Positions 32,660 to 44,445 of a stretch of DNA of 64,000 nt are shown piece by piece. Origin of the DNA: Garcia nutans (Eukaryota > Streptophyta > Magnoliopsida > Malpighiales > Euphorbiaceae); the NCBI GenBank assembly GCA_947685225.1, contig CANTUV010000024.1, positions 56,510,001 through 56,574,000 of the forward strand, given 5' to 3'. How positions within the stretch are numbered: the first letter of the stretch is position 1; every line of letters starts with the position of its first letter. Both the position numbers and the translations under genes were made by a program. Under the pieces are notes generated by a model that saw nothing but the letters and a program-made list of their open reading frames with translations, searched no databases and was not told where the DNA came from.

Positions 32660-33284
32660 TAGTACAAGTAACCATTAAAATATACAATATAAAGGAAACA
32701 TACCTCATATGTTTAGTCTCATGTTTTATCATTTTCTTACTCTGTTTTCCCCTTTTTCAATGCATTCTTCATATAATCCTATTAACCTTATAAAGGATAT
32801 ACATATACACATATAACATAACCATCAAACATAATTCAATAAATTGATAGAACCTTCATATTATGATACTTACCAATTTCACCTTATACATATCATATAT
32901 ATCATTTTATACTTTATAATCACATATTGCATAAAACTTCACAAACCATATCTCCTTACAATAATTCATGTATGTTATATAATCATATCACTAGCCACAA
33001 TTCATCATTCACAACTCACATTTCCAACAAAGGTAACATAGATCTCATTACTCATTTATTTCAACTTGTATATACATCACATTAACAACAAAGACAGACT
33101 CGGGCACAAAAGACACTAATATGTCATTCAAAGTTCAGAGTTACTGTTTTGGTCAATAGTGACACCATGTGTCTAGCCCCGTAGGCAATATATATATCTC
33201 TCTATCCATGGATAGTGTAACAGACCCAGTCTCTTGGACCATCAACTCAATAGCTTGAGGAGATCCTCAACCCGGCTAGACTGT

Positions 33285-33460
33285 TACTAATTATCAATTG
33301 GAAAATAGCTTACGGGCCATCCCATTTCGCCTATCCAATGATTCATTTCACATTTCTCAACTGGAACCAGCTTACGGGCCATCCCATTTCGCCTATCCAG
33401 TGATTCAATTGGCATCGGTTTACGGGCCATCCCATTTCACCTATCCAATTATTCATAGGC
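33285..33460. repeat. Three-copy repeat 'gcttacgggccatccc'
   Basis: Units of about 60 bp with GCTTACGGGCCATCCCATTT followed by 'cgcctatccaatgattca'. Also at 39554-39729. It takes the same slot as different repeats in other LTR families. Confidence 0.85.
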
Positions 33461-34175
33461 ATGCCGCCAAATACAGTACTCTGAAAATGGAATAACACAT
33501 TAGCTACACAATTCATTTATTATTTCATTATCAATTTCATTCTCATTCTCATCATCATTTACATCATCATAGCCAACCACAATGGCATCATTTAGGCAAA
33601 ACATGCCTCATTTATCTCATTCTCAATATCATAGCCAACCACAATGGCTTTATACATCATCACCTCTCAATTTACATTTCATATTCCATCACAATATCAC
33701 ATTATCACATTTCATAATTCATCACAATATCACATTATCACATCTCATAGTTCATCTTTGATATTTATATACATAATCATTCATTACTCAAGTATGCACA
33801 ATCAATTGCATTACCATATAAATTGGAATACACATCATACACATCATATCCTCACATCTTTCACATTTCATAACATATATATATTGAATGCCTTCACATC
33901 TTATATGTATTAATGTATTATCATATCTCTTATCTTTTCATTGCATTTACAATATTAATATTTATTTTAACAATATACTTATATGCAATCCAATAGGGTT
34001 TTGTACTTACCTCTAAAGAACTCATTCCCATATAACTTCTCTTCCATAGATCTTTCAATACTTGGATTAGGGGCAATTCCATCTCTTAAAACCTAATCCA
34101 AAAGTAATCATACACACTCACTTAGAAATACACATGAGATAATACAAATAAGAATCAATTAGGGCAAACTCAACA

Positions 34176-34532
34176 CATGACACGCTCATCAACACGGGCG
34201 TGTTCCTGATCGTGCCCTAACTCCACAACACAGAAACATTGACACGCTCATAACCACGGGCGTGTCACTGGGCGTGTAATACATTCTGTATCTCAAAAAC
34301 ATCAACACGTCCAATCAACATGAGCGTGCTCATGGCCGTGTCAATTCTCCAAACTCACAGTAGCTATGACACGCTCAATAACACGGGCGTGTTACTGGCC
34401 TTGTCAATTCTACTGCCACACAGAACTTACGACACGCTTAATAACACGGGCGTGTCACTGCTCGTGCTACCAACTCCAGAAAATAGAATCAACGACACGC
34501 CTAACAAACTGGCCGTGTCTCTGGGCGTGTCC
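34176..34532. repeat. GACACGCTC/GGGCGTGTCACTGG array
   Basis: About six units of 55-65 bp, each with 'gacacgctcaataacacggg' and 'cgtgt(t/c)actggccgtgtc'-like halves. Four of the seven LTR-LTR substitutions fall at its 3' end. Also at 40445-40801. Confidence 0.85.
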
Positions 34533-34996
34533 GACTAAAAACCCAGATTCCGGTCAACACACAACAACATCCCACAATACCCATCTTTTTATCATTACTC
34601 ACTTCAAACAATCTTCATCAAACACACCCAATAACCATAACAACTTACCAAAACATCAACAACACTCAAAACACACACCAATCATCATTATAAACATCAT
34701 TCATATACCAATTTATCAAATCCCCAAATTTCATTAAACTCAACCCTTATTCAACAATTCATCATCATCTTCACAAATAATCATATTATCATCATCCAAT
34801 TACCAAATCAACACATATATATATATACTTAAATCTTTCAATATCATCATCATCACACATCAACCATACCAAACCCAACTCAAACCATGAAAATCAATTT
34901 AAAGAAATAAATACTTACTTGAATCCTTTATCAAATCTTCATCTCTATCATCAAATCTCTTGAATTCCTTAAGAAATTTGGTAAGAAAATCACATC

Positions 34997-35028
<32 letters not shown>

Positions 35029-35105
35029 GGCCAAGAAGAACGAAGAAGACGAAGAAGGAGTAGAAGGAAGAAGAAGTTTCTACTTCTTTCCTTTGTCCTT
35101 ATCCA

Positions 35106-35137
<32 letters not shown>

Positions 35138-35404
35138 AATACTTTAAATCTCCACCACATATTCTTTCTTTGATTTTCTCCTTCTCTTTTCTTTTTGTCT
35201 TTATTATTGTTATTATTATTTAGTTATACAAATATATATACAACTCACTTATCCTTCACCATTATATATATCCCATGTATATGTGATGTATATGTATATG
35301 TCTTACATATATTATCCTTATTTTTCACATATACACATATACATTAAATCCAAATACAACAACAATAACTCCAAAACTCTTAGGGTCTATTCCGGGATAT
35401 TACA

Positions 35405-38400
35405 ATTCTCTCCCCCTAAAAAAAATTTCGTCCTCGAAATTACTCAGTACAATAACATTCCATTCTTACCAATACACCATTTAAAATTTTCATCAAATCA
35501 CATAGTTTGCACTCTCCCCCTTAGAGTCAATTATATTATTCAATTCCACAACTTGCCACGATAAAAATCTTTATACCTTATTACATTCTCATCCAATATT
35601 CAAAATAACTCATATATTCTCAAATACCTTATCAATATGCAAAAATTCAATCATCCTTTAACATACTTATGTTACATTCCATTATTACATTCAAAATATT
35701 TTATCACTTAACATCAATATTAATACAATGCTTTTGAACTTACTTTACAAGAAATCAACTTCTTCCCTTTTCTCATCATTAAAATTGATATAATTCAATT
35801 AATTCATGTCCGTTCATCTATCAAAATTTTACATTGTATACATCATTATCTATCTCTTATGCCTTTAGCACAACCATACATATTAAATCTCAATAATAAT
35901 TCACAATTATAGCAAAAATCCAGATCAATTGATTTATTCTCCACAATATCTTAACATCATAATCTTGTTTGATTCAAATCAATAGTTCACTTATCTAAAT
36001 TTATCATGAATAACCATCCACTTTAATTTATCTTTCAATATACACATAGTTTTATCTTTCATTATCTCAATACAATTCCACCAAATTTCATAATTATCTC
36101 ATACCATGCTTATCATTCATAGTTTGCTCACTCAAATTTTAAACCCATCCACTTATTCACCGTATACCATAAACATATTCAATATAGCTCTCAAACACAT
36201 TCTGCAATCTTCTTTCATTATCATCTTCTCACTTATCATATCATTACTATATTAACAATAATTACCTTTTTCTCACATTACTCATAACTTAAAGTATTTC
36301 CACAATTCCCTTTCTGTCTTTTCTTTTCCAGAATTATAACCAATTTGCTAACACAAAAACCATAAAATGCACTTCATCAATCATAACCGTTAGTCATGTT
36401 TCTAGAAACATAATTATCAATCTTGCCAAAGTAGTATTACAGTTATACTTTCTTAGTCTCAATTCGGTGGATAACAAAGTTAATCGGCCAAATACCATAA
36501 ATACACTATATGGCCATAGGAGATTAATGATCACATCTGAAACTTATAAATCAATATTGTTCCTCTATTATTTTATTTCCGACTTTCCAATTATACTACT
36601 AAGTTGCATCACAAATATTATATCTCCATTCTCCAAACTTTACTACATCCAAAATTAACACATGTCAACTCTATCTCAACACAATTTACTCTTAATTATT
36701 TGATCACCATTTGCATGTCTCATATACAACAATATTATCCTTAACCTCTCCTTCACACATCATTCAATCTTATACAGATCTTACATAAATTTCATTCTTT
36801 ATACTTTCTTTTTCCCTTATAATTTCTTATTAAATTTATATACACAGAACATTTCCTCACACAAATACTTTGGCTCATAACATTTATGATAGCCAAATTC
36901 AGTTATTATCATAGCCATATTACTGTCCACTATTTCCCAAATTAATCCTTATTTCCATAACAATTTCACTATCCAACATTTCTTAAGTTTATTCTCATTT
37001 TCATTTCATCACATAATCTTTATGTCAATCAAGGCCTAATCTCTCTTAGGTCCACTACTACACACAATGTCATTTCCAATATCATCAAACATGCAATTAT
37101 ATAACACATCCATAGATCACATTCACAATGTGATTCACTTTCCACATTTCTTACATTTTACAATTACATTCATATCAAAAATTCATTCCACATTTTCTAT
37201 ACATGTATACACATAATCATACAATGATATTTAATTCCTCTTTCATAGCTTTTCAACACAATTTAACACTTTTTACTATTCCGTGAACAACATCATTTTT
37301 ATCCCTTTTTGACATGACTTAAGTTGTTTATCAACCCAACACATATACATTATCACCATGATATTACTTCACAAAATCTTAGTCACGCTACTAAGGTGAC
37401 ATCTCTCTCACATATATTTTTAAATGCATTAGTATACCATCTATACATCCATTTGTTAACCCTTCAACATATATATATATATATTACTCATACACATTTA
37501 TACACATTGAGCTCAATAACCTCTTTACACTTTCCAATTCTAGTTATCACAAATCTCAATTTCTTGAACCAACATTGATTCACCCATATCTCACTATCAA
37601 TATTATTCCTTGACCTAGCTTTGCTCAGTTTTGTCAATGCAAACATAACCATTCTCATACCATCAATCACATTATTCAATTTAATAGTACTCTTATATAC
37701 AGTAATATTCATTCCAGAAGCTCATGGGTTTAACTTACATTAAAATTACAATGTTTGCATTTAAAACAGCAATGCAACCAACACCATTATATTTCCTTAT
37801 TTAACCAACATCATCTCTTTTTCTTTTAAAAACTTTAACTTTACATATTCAAATCATAAATGGTCAAACTTTGTCTATACCCATCAACTCATTCAATATA
37901 CCACCATACTCTCTTCATTTAAATAACATAACTTTCAATATTCACAATTCGACATTATTTCCTCTGTCTAGCAAACTCAACATAAACTTTCTTATAAAGA
38001 GGTTTAAAGTATAGAAGAAAGAGTACATACTCTTATCTTAATTTGATTTTCAACTCATTTCCAACTTTATTTTCCTTTCCATTTCTTTATTTTTCAATTC
38101 ATATTATGTCATACATAATATTACTCATAAACATCAATATTACATTCCATGTTGCACATGACATAACATTTTTCATATGTCTCATTAACATGCATATTTC
38201 ACATTACATTTCGTAATTCGTTTCTCATAAATAATTAGGCACTATGCCTCAATTATAATTCATTTCCAACATCATTGCCAACAATCATGGTTTCTTCTCA
38301 CATCAACATAGTATACACATATACCATCAACTATATTAAACATCTCATGTAACACAAATATTTACAAATCATATTATGCCACATCCGAGACCAACCTAGG

Positions 38401-38537
38401 TGTTAATGCATGTGCATGTATCAAAATTTTCATTCCTTTTATTTTCATTTATCATCATTTTTTTCTTTTTAAAACTTTTCTTTTTAAATTTACTTAGGCC
38501 GAGAATTTCGAAACCTAAGCTCTGATACCAAAATAAT
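35405..38537 (-). mobile_element. Non-coding internal region of element 32269-41911
   Basis: The longest frames are under 85 codons and show no retroelement motif on either strand. The plus strand is very poor in G: for example 36001-36060 has 2 G against 11 C, and 36241-36300 about 1 G against 12 C, so the element-sense strand is G-rich and C-poor. The polypurine tract (35405-35417, minus) and primer-binding site (38519-38530) are intact. This is the layout of a large retrotransposon derivative that needs proteins in trans. I see no captured gene. Confidence 0.85.
38519..38530 (-). promoter_or_regulatory. Primer-binding site for initiator tRNA-Met
   Basis: Minus-strand TGGTATCAGAGC, an exact match to the canonical plant primer-binding site, 7 bp from the 5' LTR. 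Confidence 0.92.
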
Positions 38538-41367
38538 TGTAACACCCCGATACCCCATATAAATACTGTACATATACCAGGTATACATACAATATGTATA
38601 TAGAGTATAAGAATGTCACTTTTCATCACCATTATAACACTTTACTTTAAATTTTAAAGCCATAATACATTTAAATCATATGAAAGTATTTACAAATGGT
38701 TATTCTTATCATAGTAATACATAAATATAAATTACATTGTTTCTTCCAAAGATTCATTTATACAAATGAATACATTCTTATGAAAATACAGTATAATTAC
38801 ATGCATGCACCACCATCTAGTTGGTCTCGAACAATACTTGTCCTCGTTGTGACATAGTAGCTTATCTCCAGCTTCATCACCTAAATACCTGCGCGATTAA
38901 GATAACCGCGCTAAGCTCGAAAGCTTAGTAGTACAAGTAACCATTAAAATATACAATATAAAGGAAACATACCTCATATGTTTAGTCTCATGTTTTATCA
39001 TTTTCTTACTCTGTTTTCCCCTTTTTCAATGCATTCTTCATATAATCCTATTAACCTTATAAAGGATATACATATACACATATAACATAACCATCAAACA
39101 TAATTCAATAAATTGATAGAACCATCATATTATGATACTTACCAATTTCACCTTATACATATCATATATATCATTTTATACTTTATAATCACATATTGCA
39201 TAAAACTTCACAAACCATATCTCCTTACAATAATTCATGTATGTTATATAATCATATCACTAGCCACAATTCATCATTCACAACTCACATTTCCAACAAA
39301 GGTAACATAGATCTCATTACTCATTTATTTCAACTTGTATATACATCACATTAACAACAAAGACAGACTCGGGCCCAAAAGACACTAATATGTCATTCAA
39401 AGTTCAGAGTTACTGTTTTGGTCAATAGTGACACCATGTGTCTAGCCCCGTAGGCAATATATATATCTCTCTATCCATGGATAGTGTAACAGACCCAGTC
39501 TCTTGGACCATCAACTCAATAGCTTGAGGAGATCCTCAACCCGGCTAGACTGTTACTAATTATCAATTGGAAAATAGCTTACGGGCCATCCCATTTCGCC
39601 TATCCAATGATTCATTTCACATTTCTCAACTGGAACCAGCTTACGGGCCATCCCATTTCGCCTATCCAGTGATTCAATTGGCATCGGTTTACGGGCCATC
39701 CCATTTCACCTATCCAATTATTCATAGGCATGCCGCCAAATACAGTACTCTGAAAATGGAATAACACATTAGCTACACAATTCATTTATTATTTCATTAT
39801 CAATTTCATTCTCATTCTCATCATCATTTACATCATCATAGCCAACCACAATGGCATCATTTAGGCAAAACATGCCTCATTTATCTCATTCTCAATATCA
39901 TAGCCAACCACAATGGCTTTATACATCATCACCTCTCAATTTACATTTCATATTCCATCACAATATCACATTATCACATTTCATAATTCATCACAATATC
40001 ACATTATCACATCTCATAGTTCATCTTTGATATTTATATACATAATCATTCATTACTCAAGTATGCACAATCAATTGCATTACCATATAAATTGGAATAC
40101 ACATCATACACATCATATCCTCACATCTTTCACATTTCATAACATATATATATTGAATGCCTTCACATCTTATATGTATTAATGTATTATCATATCTCTT
40201 ATCTTTTCATTGCATTTACAATATTAATATTTATTTTAACAATATACTTATATGCAATCCAATAGGGTTTTGTACTTACCTCTAAAGAACTCATTCCCAT
40301 ATAACTTCTCTTCCATAGATCTTTCAATACTTGGATTAGGGGCAATTCCATCTCTTAAAACCTAATCCAAAAGTAATCATACACACTCACTTAGAAATAC
40401 ACATGAGATAATACAAATAAGAATCAATTAGGGCAAACTCAACACATGACACGCTCATCAACACGGGCGTGTTCCTGATCGTGCCCTAACTCCACAACAC
40501 AGAAACATTGACACGCTCATAACCACGGGCGTGTCACTGGGCGTGTAATACATTCTGTATCTCAAAAACATCAACACGTCCAATCAACATGAGCGTGCTC
40601 ATGGCCGTGTCAATTCTCCAAACTCACAGTAGCTATGACACGCTCAATAACACGGGCGTGTTACTGGCCGTGTCAATTCTACTGCCACACAGAACTTACG
40701 ACACGCTCAATAACACGGGCGTGTCACTGCTCGTGCTACCAACTCCAGAAAACAGAATCAACGACACGCCTAACAAACTGGCCGTGTCTCTGGGCGTGTC
40801 CGACTTAAAACCCAGATTCCGGTCAACACACAACAACATCCCACAATACCCATCTTTTTATCATTACTCACTTCAAACAATCTTCATCAAACACACCCAA
40901 TAACCATAACAACTTACCAAAACATCAACAACACTCAAAACACACACCAATCATCATTATAAACATCATTCATATACCAATTTATCAAATCCCCAAATTT
41001 CATTAAACTCAACCCTTATTCAACAATTCATCATCATCTTCACAAATAATCATATTATCATCATCCAATTACCAAATTAACACATATATATATATATACT
41101 TAAATCTTTCAATATCATCATCATCACACATCAACCATACCAAACCCAACTCAAACCATGAAAATCAATTTAAAGAAATAAATACTTACTTGAATCCTTT
41201 ATCAAATCTTCATCTCTATCATCAAATCTCTTGAATTCCTTAAGAAATTTGGTAAGAAAATCACATCTTTCTCTCTTTCTCTCTCTCTCTCGGCCAAGAA
41301 GAACGAAGAAGACGAAGAAGGAGTAGAAGGAAGAAGAAGTTTCTACTTCTTTCCTTTGTCCTTATCC

Positions 41368-41414
<47 letters not shown>

Positions 41415-41674
41415 TAAATCTCCACCACATATTCTTTCTTTGATTTTCTCCTTCTCTTTTCTTTTTGTCTTTATTATTGTTATTATTATTTAGTTATACA
41501 AATATATATACAACTCACTTATCCTTCACCATTATATATATCCCATGTATATGTGATGTATATGTATATGTCTTACATATATTATCCTTATTTTTCACAT
41601 ATACACATATACATTAAATCCAAATACAACAACAATAACTCCAAAACTCTTAGGGTCTATTCCGGGATATTACA
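38538..41674 (-). mobile_element. 5' LTR of element 32269-41911
   Basis: 3137 bp, nearly identical to 32269-35404. Hairpin 38911-38928, slot 39554-39729, array 40445-40801, shortened (CT)n near 41280 and longer AAT run (41383-41410). Its outer tip is followed by the SINE-like unit. Confidence 0.95.
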
Positions 41675-41906
41675 AGGTAGAAATGGTACTGGATTGCGCT
41701 CGCTGGCTCTCTTGAGGGGGAGGTCAGGTGTTCGATCCGGGGAGGCGACCTAAGTGTGTGACAATGCCACTTGGGCCAAATTAACAAATCCTGCTGGAGG
41801 GCCCGTGAGAGCAGTCCAGTACTGTAGCGGCCCACCTACGGGAGAAAAGGCTGGGTTGCCGGTTGCCGGTCGGGTAGGCTGAGGGCCGAGGGCCTGGCTG
41901 GGGTCG
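41675..41906 (+). mobile_element. SINE-like unit D at LTR tip
   Basis: Related to units at 7583-8251: 'gaaatggtactgg', an A-box-like TGCGCTCGCTGG, B box GTGTTCGATCC, then 'aacaaatcctgctgg' and 'gtccagtactgt'. It is flanked by ttaca on both sides (41670-41674 and 41907-41911), consistent with a 5-bp target duplication at the LTR tip. It ends GGGGTCG, matching the reverse of CGACCCC at 7840. Class is provisional. Confidence 0.6.
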
Positions 41907-42094
41907 TTACACCCTTGATTTTGGCCCTAGCTAATCTGATGCCGATTAGAGAAAGGCCTAATCAAGTTCGATCCATTCTTAATGGCTTAAACCTATTTTA
42001 AAGCCTTCGATTAGATTGGTACAATTCTATGAGGCCATAAATAAGCTAGTTAAACATTTAAAACCCTAAATATGTCTGATTTGAAGGTTTGGTT

Positions 42095-42400
42095 GGATTT
42101 AATTCGATTTGGCCTTGTATTGGACTTCAAATTCGGTATGGGTATACCCATGTCGAATTGAGACATCTCAATTCGACATGGGACACCCCATATCAAATTG
42201 GCATGCCCCAATTTGATATGGGGTGTGCCTATATTGAATTGGGACACTAAATTCGACATGGGGCAGCCCTATATGGAATTGGGACTTTCCCAATTCGATA
42301 TGGGGCTTTACCCATATCAAATTGGGACCCTAATTCTATATGAGATCAATCAAGCAGACTCCATATCTAATTAGAGAAATCCTAATTTGATATGGAGCTT
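42095..42400. repeat. Alternating palindromic array (AATTYGATATGG)
   Basis: A 12-bp box AATTTGATATGG or AATTCGACATGG alternates with its reverse complement about every 20 bp, giving ~40-bp palindromic units, about 14 boxes here and at least four more after the inserted LTR (44240-44310), decaying to 44390. Confidence 0.85.
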
Positions 42401-42406
42401 GTCCAT

Positions 42407-44235
42407 TGATGCGTGCCGCTATGCTATAGCAATTACCGCAAGTTCACGGGTCACCCAAGTAATAAAGTAGTGAGTGAGTTATCGTTCCACTGAGGAAAAG
42501 GCCAAGTACTAATGCAAATCTTAACCGTTGTTTAGCAAATCAATATTTTTATGGTGTTTTGTAATTAAAGACAAGTAATTTAAATAAATGACAGCAAAGA
42601 TAAATTGAGTGTTGTGTAAAAAGGTTTGATGATAAAGATACTATCTAGATATTGAATCCCCCTAGCCTCAATTACATTACATGATAGAGTTGAGTTGGCA
42701 TTCCTCTAACTTAGACTAACACCTCTCTCGAGCGAATTAATCCCTAATCACTAAGTAGAGTGCCAGAATCTCTTCTCAAAACACAATTAAGTAGGTCATG
42801 CATTAAGAACAATGAACTATAAACCAAAGGATCTTGTAGGTCTATCTCTAGCACCCCAATCAATCCTCAACCCTCATGAGTAATCAATTCATATCAAGCT
42901 TTCTCAAGTCAATAATATGAAAATGGCAACCAATCAATAAGCATGCTATCATCAATTGGCAATAATCATTAAGCATCATAAGAATAAAACAGCTCAACAA
43001 ATTAAAAGTATCCAATCATACAAATAAGCTAGGGTTCATTAACATCTAGATAGAGAATGATTTAGTTCATGTTCAATACACTTAATACAACAACAACAGC
43101 AATAACTTTAAAATACATAAAAGGAGAAAATAGAAAAACCCCTTTCAATTGTAGCTTCTTCAATCTGCAGGAGCTGCCAATGGAAGATGAAGATGGTGGA
43201 GAGGTTGGAATGGAGGATGAAGATGAAAAGTCAAGAAGAGTGTCACTCCCTCCTTGCCCAAAACGTGTATGCATAGCCTCCTCCTCTCAAACCTCTCTTC
43301 TCTGTCTTTGTTCTCTGTTTCCTGCACAAAACCTGTAGCCCTCTGCAGAAGCCTCCCCCTTCTTCCTCTTCTTATCTTTTTAAACCAATCCAAGACTCAA
43401 GTCAACTCACACCAGCTCACACCACTCTCCTTTGTTCCCCACTCTCTCTTTGTTTTGTATTTCTTTTGGCAAAAGTAATTGGTTTGTCTCCCACTTGTTC
43501 CTCCATTCGTGCAAAAGAAACAAAGTTTTTCTTAGGTGACACGGCCAAGCCAAGAGTGGCTTGGCCGTGTCTCTTATGCTTTTTCTTGCTTTCCATGAGG
43601 TGACACAGCCAACCAAGAGTGGCTTGGCTGTGTCTCTTGATTTTTCTTAGGACACGGCCTAGCCAGTTGGCCGTGTCCCTCACTGGCTCGTTCTTTCTTT
43701 CTTTCTTTTCTTTCTTTTCTTTGGTGGTGAGGGGTGACACGGCCAAGCCAAGAGTGGCTTGGCCGTGTCTCCTGTTTTTTTTTCTTGGGACACGGCCAAG
43801 CTTCTGGCCGTGTCCCTTGTTGCTTGTTTGATCTTTGTGAGACACGGCCAAGGACACGGCCGTGTCATGTGACACGGCTAGTGGCTTGGCCGTGTCTCTT
43901 GATGGTGTCAGTCTCTGCTTCTTTTCTTTCGTTCTTTGCTTGGTTCTTTGGTTTTTGCTCTTTAGGAGAGACACGACCAGTGACTTCGGCGTGTCACCTG
44001 GCCGTGTCAGCTACTGCTTGATGATAATTTTGAGGGACACGGCCAAGCTTGCTTTGGCTTGGCCATGTCTTGCTTGATTCAAGCTCTTTCTTCATTGTTT
44101 TGATCCTCCAAGGGAGTTTTTCCACTTTAACCTAAAACAAACACTTAAAACAAACTTTAAACAAAAATCAAATGAAACATTAACTAAAAACACATTAAAA
44201 TCATACTAAAAACTAGTATAAAATCACTCTCATCA
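42407..44235 (-). mobile_element. Athila-like solo LTR, TSD tccat
   Basis: 1829 bp, starting TGATGCGTGCC and ending CTCATCA in plus-strand view; on the minus strand it runs TGATGAGAG to GGCACGCATCA. Perfect tccat duplication (42402-42406 and 44236-44240). It is the inverted relative of 14884-19285. The GACACGGCCAAGC array lies at 43535-44070. The 185-codon minus frame across that array (43417-43974) is repetitive and low in complexity and I do not treat it as a gene. Confidence 0.93.
43535..44070. repeat. Inverted-repeat array GACACGGCCAAGC...GCTTGGCCGTGTC
   Basis: About seven hairpin units: 'gacacggccaagcc' and 'ggcttggccgtgtct' arms around a short loop ('aagagt'), split by pyrimidine-rich spacers. 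Confidence 0.85.
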
Positions 44236-44437
44236 TCCATGTCAAAATAGGATTGCCAATTTGATATGGACTTTGATTCCATGTCGGATTAGGATTTTTT
44301 AGTTTGACATGGTCTTAGTTTTCCTCAAATTAAATTGGCTTTAATTTGATATACTCATGATTTGTCTCAAATTAAAAATAGTCTAATTTGACTTGCCTCT
44401 AAGACTCAGTTACAAAAGTTTAACCTAACATATTTAC

Positions 44438-44445
44438 TATAAATA
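44438..44445 (+). promoter_or_regulatory. TATA box of Tat-like LTR
   Basis: TATAAATA downstream of the palindromic array, as in the other Tat LTRs. Confidence 0.6.

Larger units (their letters stand above)
32269..35404 (-). mobile_element. 3' LTR of element 32269-41911
   Basis: 3136 bp. Plus-strand view: starts TGTAACACCCCG and ends CCGGGATATTACA. Carries hairpin (32642-32659), three-copy slot (33285-33460), donor-like sites (34011-34023 and near 34915), CACG array (34176-34532), (CT)n (35003-35028), and AT/AAT microsatellites (35107-35141). Frames within are duplicated in the other LTR and are non-coding. Confidence 0.95.
32269..41911 (-). mobile_element. Young non-autonomous chromovirus-type LTR element (LARD-like)
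   Basis: Two long LTRs (32269-35404 and 38538-41674) flank a 3133-bp internal region with a polypurine tract and a tRNA-Met primer-binding site but no coding sequence. Orientation is minus. The LTRs differ by about 7 substitutions plus microsatellite length changes in ~3.13 kb, so insertion was recent. The left flank ccctt (32264-32268) is not repeated next to the right LTR but at 41912-41916, after an extra 232-bp SINE-like unit plus ttaca; the SINE-like unit therefore lies inside the outer tip of the 5' LTR. Proteins must come from a related autonomous element; LTR and flanking internal sequence resemble the family at 1-2434. Confidence 0.93.

Noticed and set aside
33298..33495. 65-codon frame conserved in both LTRs of the young element
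   Set aside because: Identity reflects the young age of the LTRs, and the frame follows a nucleotide repeat.
34320..34737. Overlapping frames of 72 and 123 codons
   Set aside because: Array-driven, duplicated in the second LTR (40589-40903) with different ends; no protein-like conservation.
41670..41680. Missing TSD taken as evidence that 32269-41674 is an assembly duplication
   Set aside because: The ccctt match at 41912 together with PBS, PPT and TG..CA ends supports a real insertion carrying a SINE-like unit at the LTR tip.
43417..43974. 185-codon minus-strand frame
   Set aside because: It runs through the GACACGGCC inverted-repeat array; residues repeat with the array (RDTAKPL, LAVS) and similar frames occur on both strands. 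Not a gene.
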